Of a stretch of DNA of 64,000 nucleotides, positions 36,864-44,904 are shown one piece after another. Position 1 is the stretch's first letter, and every line of letters starts with the position of its first letter. Below the pieces are notes generated by a model. It did not search any database. It was not told where the DNA came from and saw only the letters and a list, made by a program, of their open reading frames with translations. A program made the translations under genes and the position numbers. Source of the DNA: Thermobifida halotolerans (GTDB lineage: Bacteria > Actinomycetota > Actinomycetes > Streptosporangiales > Streptosporangiaceae); NCBI RefSeq assembly GCF_003574835.2, contig NZ_CP063196.1, forward strand, positions 5,208,001 through 5,272,000, given 5' to 3'.

Positions 36864-36910
36864 GTGCCGAGCCTAGACGCAGCCACCGACATCGGCGCGG
36901 GACCGCGGGC

Positions 36911-37741
36911 TCAGACCCCCCACGTCTTGGCGACGCGGACCGCCACCTCCACCGCCTGCAGGCGTCCCGCCTGGGCCGCGCGGGCGCGCCCGGCCGGGTT
37001 CAGCGGATCGCGGCCGAACGCGGCCCTGGCCTCCGTGCTCGGGGTGACCAGCGCGCCGCGTGCGCCTTCGGGTAGGCCCGCCGGCTCCGGTCCGGGGCAA
37101 AGCAGCGGACCGGCGCCCGCGGTGGGCGCCAGCACCACCACCCGCTCGTGTCCGGCGGCCAGGTCCGCGTTGGTCGCGGACCGCACGCTCGCGTCGATGT
37201 ACCACCGGCCGTCGATGTCCACCGGCGGCCACAACCCGGGGACCGCGCTGCTCGCCGCAACCGCCCGCACCAGGTCGACCCCGTCGTTCCGGGAGAACGT
37301 CCGCAGCGTGCCGGACCGCGCGTCCACCGCCGTGAGCACCAGGTTGTGCTCGGGCCAGGCGTGCGCGGGCAGCCGGGAGGCGATGACCCGCTCCCGCACC
37401 GCCTGGGAGAACCGCGCGGAGGAGGCCGCGACCAGTCCGGCGCGGGCCCGCCCCGCCTCCGGGGAGCGCGCCGTCAGCAGCGCGCCCGCCACCCGCACCG
37501 CGGCCGACCACCGCGGCCGGGCCGCGATCTCGGCGTCCGCCGGCGCGAGCTGCCGCTCGTACAGTTCGTCGAGTTCGATCCCCGAGGTGAGCTGCGCCCC
37601 CGCCGAGGCGCCCGCCGAGGTACCCAGCACCAGGTCGGCGTCCCGCAGGTCCACGCCCATGTCCCGCAGACCCGCGAGGATCCCGATTTCCCAGGCGAGC
37701 CCGGCGATGCCGCCGCCACCCAGCACGAGCGCCTTGCCCAT
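36911..37741 (-). CDS. patatin-like phospholipase
   Basis: A 276-residue acyl hydrolase of the patatin/RssA family. The oxyanion-hole loop GGGG is at 8-11, the nucleophile is Ser42 in GTSAG, and the dyad Asp183 lies in YIDAS, where most relatives have DGG/DGA. There is no signal peptide, so it acts on cytosolic or inner-leaflet lipids. The ATG follows GGAGGGG. Substrate unknown; it neighbours a lipid-droplet-type protein, which may be meaningful. Confidence 0.85.
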   Translation of the reverse strand: MGKALVLGGGGIAGLAWEIGILAGLRDMGVDLRDADLVLGTSAGASAGAQLTSGIELDELYERQLAPADAEIAARPRWSAAVRVAGALLTARSPEAGRARAGLVAASSARFSQAVRERVIASRLPAHAWPEHNLVLTAVDARSGTLRTFSRNDGVDLVRAVAASSAVPGLWPPVDIDGRWYIDASVRSATNADLAAGHERVVVLAPTAGAGPLLCPGPEPAGLPEGARGALVTPSTEARAAFGRDPLNPAGRARAAQAGRLQAVEVAVRVAKTWGV

Positions 37742-37927
37742 GGGAGAGCACCCCTCCGATCAGAGTCCCGCTCACATCGGTCCAACGATACGAGCACAGG
37801 GTCGGCCCGCAGGAGGGCCGCCGGGAGCGGGCCGCGCCCCGCGGCGGCCGGTGGACATGACGGAACCGGAACCGGACGGCCCGACGTCCGACCCCGGTCC
37901 ACTGCCGTCACCCCGTGTCGACGACCG

Positions 37928-38653
37928 CTACTCGGTGGACTGCGCCTCCAGCTTCGCCACCCGGTTGTCGAACATGCGCACGAACTCGGGGCGGTTGGCG
38001 TGGGCGGCCTCGTAGGCGCGCAGCTGCCGGACCTGGTCGATGGTGAGCTTGCGCAGTCGGGCGCGCACCGAAGGCAGCGTCAGGGAGTCGTAGTTGGGCA
38101 GCGGCGCCTCCTCGGGGGCCTCCGCGGACTCCTCGGGGGCCTTCTCGGCAGGCTGCTCAGCGGCCCTGGTCTCCTCGACCGCCTCGGTGAACGCCGAGGT
38201 GGGCGCCGCCACGGTCTTGGCCTCGGCGACATCCAGGGTCTCGGCGATCTCCGCCCTCTCCTCCGGGGACAGCGGTTCGTCGCCGCCGGACTCGGGTTCG
38301 GCCCCGGTCTCCGCGGCGCTGTCCCCCCCGCCCCTGGCGGTTTCGGGGGCCTGCTCGGGAGCCCCGGCGGCCTCGGGCGCCTTGGACGTCTCCAGCGGTT
38401 TGCCGGGCTCGGGCGGCTGGGTGGTGGGACGCTGCTCGCCGGAGGAGACCGCCTCGGTGGCGAACTCCGCGGCGGCGTCGGCGTCGGCGGTCTCGGCGGG
38501 CGTCGTCTCGGTGACGTCACCCTCGGCGCGCGTGGCCGGGGCGTCGGCGGCGGCCATGTCCTCGGGTTTGCTGGAGACCACGGGACGGGTGGACCTGCCG
38601 AAGAGGCGCTTGAAAGCGTCGCTGATCTTACTTGCCAGGGAGGGCTTGGACAT
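37928..38653 (-). CDS. Rv1109c-like (lipid-droplet-associated-type) protein
   Basis: A 241-residue soluble protein: a basic N-terminus (MSKPSLASKISDAFKRLFGR), a long acidic Ala/Glu-rich disordered middle (~30-180) and a conserved C-terminal segment (~190-241) with the LTLPSVRARLRKL ... LRAYEAAHANRPEFVRMFDNRVAKLE pattern. In mycobacteria proteins ending like this at the same place between xseA/B and ispH are annotated as lipid-droplet associated (Rv1109c). The biochemical role is unknown. The ATG at 38653 was chosen over a TTG 33 bases upstream. Confidence 0.65.
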   Translation of the reverse strand: MSKPSLASKISDAFKRLFGRSTRPVVSSKPEDMAAADAPATRAEGDVTETTPAETADADAAAEFATEAVSSGEQRPTTQPPEPGKPLETSKAPEAAGAPEQAPETARGGGDSAAETGAEPESGGDEPLSPEERAEIAETLDVAEAKTVAAPTSAFTEAVEETRAAEQPAEKAPEESAEAPEEAPLPNYDSLTLPSVRARLRKLTIDQVRQLRAYEAAHANRPEFVRMFDNRVAKLEAQSTE

Positions 38654-38909
38654 GGGACTCGGAGGCTCCTGAACGTTCACGGTCAAAACGGTGCGGGCAC
38701 ATCCGACGGGGCCTTGAAGGACGCTGTCGGGACGGCGGCGGTGTGTTGTGGTTGCGCAGATAGCCAGAATAAGGGAGTTTCACTCGTCACAGCAGGACGG
38801 CGAGGGGGAATTCGCCAGGTCGGAACCGGCGTGAGTTCCCCGTGTTATCCCCGGATCGCCGGTGCCTCGGGTGGTTCCCGCGGCGGACGCGGCCCGTAGG
38901 ATGGTGGAC

Positions 38910-39911
38910 ATGACTGCGACGAACCGCCGCCGTGTCCTCCTCGCCAAACCCCGCGGCTACTGCGCCGGGGTCGACCGCGCCGTCATCACGGTCGAGAAGG
39001 CCCTCGAACAGTACGGGGCGCCCATCTACGTCCGCAAGCAGATCGTGCACAACACGCATGTGGTGCGCACGCTGGAGGAGCGCGGCGTCGTCTTCGTCGA
39101 GGAGACCTCCGAGGTGCCCGAGGGCGCCACCGTCGTCTTCTCCGCGCACGGGGTCTCCCCCCAGGTGCACCAGGAGGCGGCCGAACGCGGCCTCAAGACC
39201 ATCGACGCCGCCTGCCCGCTGGTCACCAAGGTGCACAAGGAGGCGCAGCGCTTCGCCTCCGAGGACCTCGACATCATCCTGATCGGGCACACCGGCCACG
39301 AGGAGGTCGAGGGCACCAGCGGCCACGCCCCCGAGCACATCCGGATCGTCGACGGCCCCGAGGAGGTCGCCGACATCGAGGTCCGCAACCCCGACCGGGT
39401 GGCCTGGCTGTCGCAGACGACGCTGTCGGTGGACGAGACCAACGCCACCGTCCAGGCGCTGCGCGAGCGGTTCCCCAACCTCATCGACCCGCCCAGCGAC
39501 GACATCTGCTACGCCACCTCCAACCGCCAGGCCGCGGTCAAGGAGATCGCCCCGCGGTGCGACCTGTTCGTCGTGGTCGGCTCGGCGAACTCCTCCAACT
39601 CGGTCCGCCTGGTCGAGGTCGCCCGCGACGCCGGGGCCCGCGCCTCCTACCTGGTCGACAACGCCACCCTTCTCAAGGAGGAGTGGCTGGAGGGCGTCAC
39701 CACCGTCGGAGTCAGCAGCGGCGCCTCGGTGCCCGAGATCCTGGTGCGCGAACTGCTCGACCGGTTGGCCTCCCACGGCTTCGACGACGTCGAGGAGGTC
39801 GAGACCGAACGGGAGAAGCTCACCTTCGCCCTCCCCAAGGAACTGCGCTCCCGGCGGGCCAAGGACGACGGTTCCCTGGTCGGCAGGTCGCTTCCGGTCT
39901 CCCCGGCCTGA
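38910..39911 (+). CDS. ispH: 4-hydroxy-3-methylbut-2-enyl diphosphate reductase
   Basis: A 333-residue iron-sulfur enzyme performing the last step of the MEP isoprenoid pathway, giving IPP and DMAPP. The three cluster cysteines are Cys18 (RGYCAGV), Cys102 ([11 protein letters not shown]) and Cys200 ([11 protein letters not shown]). The ATG at 38910 is preferred to one at 38901 because GTAGGA then has proper spacing. It supplies substrates for the cis-prenyl synthase at 22 kb. Confidence 0.96.
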   Translation: MTATNRRRVLLAKPRGYCAGVDRAVITVEKALEQYGAPIYVRKQIVHNTHVVRTLEERGVVFVEETSEVPEGATVVFSAHGVSPQVHQEAAERGLKTIDAACPLVTKVHKEAQRFASEDLDIILIGHTGHEEVEGTSGHAPEHIRIVDGPEEVADIEVRNPDRVAWLSQTTLSVDETNATVQALRERFPNLIDPPSDDICYATSNRQAAVKEIAPRCDLFVVVGSANSSNSVRLVEVARDAGARASYLVDNATLLKEEWLEGVTTVGVSSGASVPEILVRELLDRLASHGFDDVEEVETEREKLTFALPKELRSRRAKDDGSLVGRSLPVSPA

Positions 39912-39915
39912 CCTC

Positions 39916-40437
39916 TCAGGGGCCGCGGCGGAGCCGACGGGGGTGGCGGCCGTTCAACTCGTCGCCCAACTCCCGCACGTTGCGCAGCAGACCGCGGACC
40001 AGGGTGATCACCAGCAGCAGAGCGGTTCCGCCGAACAACCAGGGGGCGACGTCGGCGAGTCGGGCGCCCACGCCGATCGCCACCCCGCGCACGAAACCGT
40101 CGCCTCCCGCGGTCAGCAGGCATTCGGCGGCCAGCACGCCGCCGAAGTAGGCCAGCGGCGGGCTCACACTCAACGCCAGCAGGTCGCTGGGGCGCACGGT
40201 CAGGGCGGTCAGGGCACAGGCGGTCACGAAGCCGACCCCGTTCACCACGTGGTGTTCGACGGCGCTGGCCGCCAGCGCCGAGACGAAGCTGACCAGCACG
40301 ACGCACACGATCGCGCCACGCGCGGTGAGCCGAAGCGGCGGTCCGACCGAGCGGGAGGACGCGCCGTTGCGGTGCCGGGGCGCCGAAGCGGACCGGCGCG
40401 GCATACGGGAGCCGCGCGTGTCCCGTCCAGCCATCAC
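39916..40437 (-). CDS. DUF6542-type membrane protein
   Basis: A 173-residue protein with a basic, Arg/Ser-rich N-terminus (~1-38) and three to four membrane helices followed by a short basic tail. It matches the DUF6542 pattern of actinobacterial proteins encoded between ispH and ychF. Function unknown. The start is GTG 40437 or the adjacent ATG 40434; GAGGGGAG lies upstream of both. Confidence 0.7.
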   Translation of the reverse strand: MMAGRDTRGSRMPRRSASAPRHRNGASSRSVGPPLRLTARGAIVCVVLVSFVSALAASAVEHHVVNGVGFVTACALTALTVRPSDLLALSVSPPLAYFGGVLAAECLLTAGGDGFVRGVAIGVGARLADVAPWLFGGTALLLVITLVRGLLRNVRELGDELNGRHPRRLRRGP

Positions 40438-40466
40438 CGCGACTCCCCTCGCATCGCCCCTGGTAG

Positions 40467-41822
40467 TCAGTGTCTCACTTCGGGTGAGGTGTCCCGTTCC
40501 TCTTCGCCTGCCGTGTCGCCGACTCCGGCCGCGGAACCACCGTCCGGCGTCGCACCGTACAGCCCGCCGGGCGCGTGCGGCGTACCGGCCCGGCCCTCAC
40601 GGGCGGCGTCGAGCAGTTCCGCCGCGGTCAGGGGCCGGGTCTGCTCCCGCACCCCCTGCGGCGCGTCCAGGTCGCCGTCCACCAGTCCCAGTTCCCCGAA
40701 CCGGCGTGCCGTCACCAGCACCCGGTTCTCCAGCGAGCCCACGGTCTGGTTGTAGGCCGTGACCGCCCGGGACAGCGCCCTGCCGAGGCCGTCCATGTGA
40801 CCGCCGAGCGTGGCGAGCCGCGTGTGCAACTGCTTACCCAGTTCGAACACCTGCCGTGCGTTGCGGCTCAGCGCCTCCTGCTGCCACGCGTACTGGGCGG
40901 TGCGCAGCAGCGACACGAGCGTGGTGGGCGTGGCGATGTGCACCCGCCGGGACATGGCGTACTCCAGCAGTTCGGGGTCGTGCTCCAGCGCCGGGGCGAG
41001 GAACGCCTCCCCCGGGATGAACAGCACGACGAACTCGGGAGCGGGGGCGAACGCCGCCCAGTACGTCTTGGCGGCCAACCGGTCCACGTGCGTGCGGACG
41101 TGCCGGGCGTGCGCGGTGAGCCGGGCCGCCCGCACGTCGGGGGAGTCGCTCTCCACCGCCTCCAGGTAGGCGGCGAGCGGCACCTTGGAGTCCACGACGA
41201 TGTTCTTGCCGCCCGCCAGCCGCACCACCATGTCGGGACGGCGCGCGCCGTCGTCGGTCACGGCCGTGGCCTGCTCCTCGAAGTCGCAGAAGGCCGCCAT
41301 CCCGGCCAGTTCGGCGACACGGCGCAGCTGCAACTCCCCCCACCGGCCGCGGGCCTCCGGCCTGCGCAGCGCGGTCACCAGGGCGTTGGTCTGGTCGCGC
41401 AGCCGGTCGGAGCCCTGCCGCACCATCTCGACCTGTTGGGCGAGTTCGGCGTGGGCGGCGCGGCGTCCCGCGTCCACCTCCCGCAACTGCTCCTCGACCC
41501 GTGCCAGCGTCTCCCTGAGCGGAGCGACCAGATGCTCGATCGCCTCGCGGCGGCGGTCCAGGTCGTTCTCGGCCGCGAGGTGCACCGCCTTGAGCCGCCC
41601 CTCGGCCAGTTCCAGGAAACGCCGGTTCGCGCCGTCCAGGGCCAGCGCCGACAGCGACCGGAACCGCTCCTCCAGTCGCTCGTCGGCGTGCGCGGCCCGC
41701 TCCTCGGCGGCCTGGGCGCGCGCCCGTGCCTCGGCGTCGCGCGACCGCGCCAGCGCCCAGCCCAGGGCCGTGCCCACGCCCACCCCCACCAGTAGTGCGA
41801 GGATCACAGAAAACCCGTCCAT
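40467..41822 (-). CDS. rmuC: DNA recombination protein RmuC
   Basis: A 451-residue RmuC-family protein, thought to limit DNA inversion and rearrangement. One N-terminal membrane helix (~4-24), a long coiled coil (~28-150), then the nuclease-like RmuC domain with RGRWGELQLRRVAELAGM, VDSKVPLAAY and AFAPAPEFVVLFIPGEAFL. The start was set to the ATG giving MDGFSVILALL, since the upstream 19 codons are not conserved in type. The C-terminal ~50 residues are low-complexity. Confidence 0.92.
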   Translation of the reverse strand: MDGFSVILALLVGVGVGTALGWALARSRDAEARARAQAAEERAAHADERLEERFRSLSALALDGANRRFLELAEGRLKAVHLAAENDLDRRREAIEHLVAPLRETLARVEEQLREVDAGRRAAHAELAQQVEMVRQGSDRLRDQTNALVTALRRPEARGRWGELQLRRVAELAGMAAFCDFEEQATAVTDDGARRPDMVVRLAGGKNIVVDSKVPLAAYLEAVESDSPDVRAARLTAHARHVRTHVDRLAAKTYWAAFAPAPEFVVLFIPGEAFLAPALEHDPELLEYAMSRRVHIATPTTLVSLLRTAQYAWQQEALSRNARQVFELGKQLHTRLATLGGHMDGLGRALSRAVTAYNQTVGSLENRVLVTARRFGELGLVDGDLDAPQGVREQTRPLTAAELLDAAREGRAGTPHAPGGLYGATPDGGSAAGVGDTAGEEERDTSPEVRH

Positions 41823-41963
41823 GGTCGGCCATGCTCTCAGGCCCGACGCGGCAGGGGGTCCCTGCCGCACGCGGGACACCGGTGGCGGTCCGGCGCCCGC
41901 GGGGCCCGCGGCGGGCCGCAGACCAGCACGGGGGTGCTCGGCGACGATCTAGACTCGATTGTC

Positions 41964-43058
41964 GTGAGTCTGTCTATCGGGATCGTCGGCCTGCCGAACG
42001 TCGGCAAGTCCACGCTGTTCAACGCACTGACCAAGAACGACGCTCTGGCCGCGAACTACCCGTTCGCCACCATCGAGCCCAACATCGGTGTGGTCGGTGT
42101 CCCCGACCCGCGCCTGGACACCCTGGCCGAGATCTTCGGTTCGGCCAGGACCGTTCCGGCCACCGTCACCTTCGTGGACATCGCCGGAATCGTCCGGGGC
42201 GCCTCCGAGGGGGAGGGCCTGGGCAACAAGTTCCTGGCCAACATTCGCGAGAGCGACGCGATCTGCCAGGTCATCCGGGTGTTCGAGGACCCCGACGTGA
42301 CCCACGTCGAGGGGGGCATCGACGCCGCGCGCGACATCGAGACCATCAACACCGAGCTGATCCTCGCCGACCTGCAGACCCTGGAGAAGGCGCTGCCGCG
42401 GCTGGCCAAGGAGGCCCGCACCAACGCCAAGGACAAGGAGAAGCAGCTGGTCCTGGCCGCGGCCGAGGGGGCGCGCAAGATCCTCGACGAGGGGCGGACC
42501 CTGTTCGCGGGCGCCCGCGACGCCGGACTCGACGTCGCGGTGCTGCGTGAGCTGAACCTGCTCACCGTCAAGCCGTTCCTCTACGTGTTCAACGTGGACC
42601 TGGAGGAGTTCGCCGACGAGACGCTGCGCGCCAAGCTGGCCGACCTGGTGGCCCCGGCCGAGGCGATCTTCCTGGACGCCAAGATCGAGGCGGAGCTCAT
42701 CGAGCTCGACGACGCCGAGGCGGCCGAGCTGCTGGAGTCGATGGGGCAGACCGAGTCCGGCCTGGCGCAGCTCGCCCGTGTCGGGTTCGACACACTGGGC
42801 TTGCAGACCTACCTGACGGCGGGGCCCAAGGAGGCGCGCGCCTGGACCATCCGGAAGGGCGCCACCGCCCCCGAGGCGGCCGGGGTCATCCACACCGACT
42901 TCCAGCGCGGCTTCATCAAGGCCGAGGTCGTCTCCTACGACGACCTGGTCGAGGCGGGATCCATGCAGGCCGCCAGGGCCGCGGGCAAGGTCCGCATGGA
43001 GGGCAAGGACTACGTGATGGCCGACGGCGACGTCGTGGAGTTCCGCTTCAACGTCTGA
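41964..43058 (+). CDS. ychF: ribosome-associated ATPase YchF/Obg-like
   Basis: A 364-residue TRAFAC P-loop protein. Walker A is GLPNVGKS (9-16); the G4 motif NKxD is replaced (FNVDLEEF), consistent with ATP rather than GTP specificity in YchF. A coiled-coil insertion and C-terminal TGS domain (VIHTDFQRGF ... DGDVVEFRF) complete the protein. The GTG start has no ribosome-binding site and a TAGACT hexamer 10-15 bases upstream, suggesting a leaderless transcript. It is the last gene of the conserved Rv1112-like synteny block. Confidence 0.94.
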   Translation: MSLSIGIVGLPNVGKSTLFNALTKNDALAANYPFATIEPNIGVVGVPDPRLDTLAEIFGSARTVPATVTFVDIAGIVRGASEGEGLGNKFLANIRESDAICQVIRVFEDPDVTHVEGGIDAARDIETINTELILADLQTLEKALPRLAKEARTNAKDKEKQLVLAAAEGARKILDEGRTLFAGARDAGLDVAVLRELNLLTVKPFLYVFNVDLEEFADETLRAKLADLVAPAEAIFLDAKIEAELIELDDAEAAELLESMGQTESGLAQLARVGFDTLGLQTYLTAGPKEARAWTIRKGATAPEAAGVIHTDFQRGFIKAEVVSYDDLVEAGSMQAARAAGKVRMEGKDYVMADGDVVEFRFNV

Positions 43059-43522
43059 CACGGGCCCGGACCCGGAGCGCACCGCGGACGCGGCGTCCGG
43101 GGACCGTGGACGCGGCGGAGCCCCGGCCCGCGCTCCCCGGCCACGGGCCGGGCCCGGGAACGCCCCGTCACGGAGCGGGACCGCTTCGGGGCGCATCGTG
43201 ACCAGCGGAACCGGCCCGGTCCGAACCCCAGTGTGACCAGACGCCACATTTTTCTATCCGCACCGACATTTCCCCCTTTCCGGGCTATCCGGAAATAACG
43301 CTGTGACCTCGTCTAATCTCCTCATGGGGTAAAACATTGACCCGGTCGTGCCGCTTTCTCGCGTCGCGGCTTCGGGTAGAGATATCGGATTGGGGAGAAA
43401 ACACCATCCGGTAATGCGGCCGTAGATCCCAAGTCATGCCGCACCATGGAAGATGGGACAGACAGACGGACGGAAGAACCGGCGCCCCCCAGGTGGGGGA
43501 CGCCCGTGTGGATGGAGGCGCG
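43059..43522. other. non-coding junction before the T4SS-like operon
   Basis: About 460 bases without a credible gene. The first 150 are GC-rich with hairpins (including 43122-43152); from about 43240 the GC content drops noticeably (ATTTTTCTATCC, GGTAAAACATTGACC), as expected for a promoter region driving the long operon beginning at 43523. I could not fix a confident -10/-35 pair. It is the likely boundary between core chromosome and accessory block. Confidence 0.5.
43122..43152 (+). terminator. putative ychF terminator
   Basis: CCCGGCCCG (43122-43130) pairs perfectly with CGGGCCGGG (43144-43152), 63 bases after the ychF stop codon. Confidence 0.55.
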
Positions 43523-44491
43523 ATGGCTGGCAGGTCGGCCGTTGGGCGCGGGGGCGTCATCGACGAGGACGCCCCCGGCGCGGCGGATGAGGCCTTCGAC
43601 GCCGCTCCCGCCCGCGGCGGGGGGCGGCCCCGCGCCGGATCGGGCGGGCGCTGGTGGGTGTGGGTCGGCCGCGCCGTGCTGTGGGCGTTCATCATCGTGG
43701 TGATCTTCAACGGCGTCTGGCTGACGCTGCGCGAGAACTTCTTCCCCCCAACGGTCCAGCAACCGGTCGAGACCGAGGGCGTCGAGTTCCCCGAGACCGC
43801 GGCGGCCTCCCTGGCGGTGCGGTTCGCCGAGGTCTACCTCAACGCCGACCCCGCCGACGCCGAGCAACGCGCCGACGCCCTCGCCGAGTTCGTCCCCGAG
43901 GGCCGCGCCACGGCGTTCGACCTGCCCGGCGCGGAGCTGTCCGCCACCGGCATCGAGGTGCTCGTCGTCGACGTCAAGGACGAGCACAACGCGCTGGTGC
44001 GACTGGCCGCCGACATCAACGGCGAACCCATGACCCTGGACGTCCCCGTCTACGCCGACCAGGGCGGCACCGCGCTGGTGGTGTCGGGCCGCCCCGCGCT
44101 GCTGGCCGCCCCGGACAAGGCCACCCTCCCCGACACCTCCTTCGAGACCGACTCCGACGCCCGGGCCGAACTGGAACCGATCCTCAGGGGGTTCTTCGAG
44201 GCCTACGCGCAGAACCACGAGCACCTCGACCGCTACCTCGAGTCGGGAGCCGACATCGCCGCGCTCCCCGACGGAGTCCTGCAGTTCGGATCGGTCACCG
44301 AGGTCAGGGTGCCCGCCGCGGCCCAGGGCACCCAGGAGGACGTGCGCGTCGCCCAGGTCACCGTGGTGTGGCGGGTCCCCGGGGGCGACGAGCCCGCCGA
44401 ACTCACCCAGAGCTACGACGTCACCGTCGTCAGAAGCGGCGGGTCCTGGTACGTGCGCGACATCCAGGGTGCGCTCAACTCGTTCGGGTGA
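43523..44491 (+). CDS. TcpC-like conjugation/secretion protein
   Basis: A 322-residue protein: a disordered basic/acidic N-terminus, one membrane helix (~47-68, WVWVGRAVLWAFIIVVIFNGVW) and two successive NTF2-like domains outside (~85-185 and ~215-320), the second ending SYDVTVVRSGGSWYVRDIQG. This is the architecture of TcpC from pCW3 and Orf13 of Tn916, bitopic assembly factors of Gram-positive type IV secretion systems related to VirB8. The ATG at 43523 follows GGAGG. It opens the operon running to 55948. Confidence 0.75.
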   Translation: MAGRSAVGRGGVIDEDAPGAADEAFDAAPARGGGRPRAGSGGRWWVWVGRAVLWAFIIVVIFNGVWLTLRENFFPPTVQQPVETEGVEFPETAAASLAVRFAEVYLNADPADAEQRADALAEFVPEGRATAFDLPGAELSATGIEVLVVDVKDEHNALVRLAADINGEPMTLDVPVYADQGGTALVVSGRPALLAAPDKATLPDTSFETDSDARAELEPILRGFFEAYAQNHEHLDRYLESGADIAALPDGVLQFGSVTEVRVPAAAQGTQEDVRVAQVTVVWRVPGGDEPAELTQSYDVTVVRSGGSWYVRDIQGALNSFG

Positions 44492-44549
44492 CCGGCGCGC
44501 CACAATGGTCGCGACCAGCCCAGCCACCAGTCAAGGAGAGGCAAGGACC

Positions 44550-44588
44550 ATGCAGGACAGAACCCAGAACACGGAGGAGGCCGGCTAG
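44550..44588 (+). CDS. possible 12-residue micro-ORF
   Basis: ATG with AAGGAGAGGCAAGG upstream encodes MQDRTQNTEEAG and stops (TAG) immediately before the ATG of the next gene at 44589. Its own codons for EEA supply GGAGGAGG, the ribosome-binding site for that gene. It may be a translated leader that couples expression, or simply chance around a strong initiation site. Confidence 0.35.
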   Translation: MQDRTQNTEEAG

Positions 44589-44891
44589 ATGCTTCCCCTC
44601 CTCACCGGCTTCGTCGCCGACGCGGCGTCCCCCGTGCTGCACCTTGCCGCCGAGGTGACCGACAGCCCCAACACCACCGGGCTCGCCGACTGGCTCCGCG
44701 GGTTCTTCGGTCCGCTCTTCCTCGTGATCGTGTCGATCGTCGCGATCTTCTTCCTCTTCACGAGGGAGATCACGCGGTTCGCGCAGTTCATCATCCTCGC
44801 GATCTTCATCGGGATCGTGTTCTACGTCCCGGGGATCATCGAAGTCCTCGCCGTCGCCATCGCGCGGGCCATGGGCGTGAACACCGAGTAG
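44589..44891 (+). CDS. small two-helix membrane protein (TcpD/VirB2-like candidate)
   Basis: A 100-residue protein with two hydrophobic helices (~42-58 and ~65-93: FFGPLFLVIVSIVAIFFLF and FAQFIILAIFIGIVFYVPG) joined by a short TREITR turn, preceded by a ~40-residue N-terminal part. Size, topology and location between a TcpC-like gene and a TcpE gene recall TcpD or VirB2-type pilin subunits. No sequence signature proves it. It starts directly after a micro-ORF and is 13 bases from the next gene. Confidence 0.65.
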   Translation: MLPLLTGFVADAASPVLHLAAEVTDSPNTTGLADWLRGFFGPLFLVIVSIVAIFFLFTREITRFAQFIILAIFIGIVFYVPGIIEVLAVAIARAMGVNTE

Positions 44892-44904
44892 GGAGGCCGG
44901 GGAC

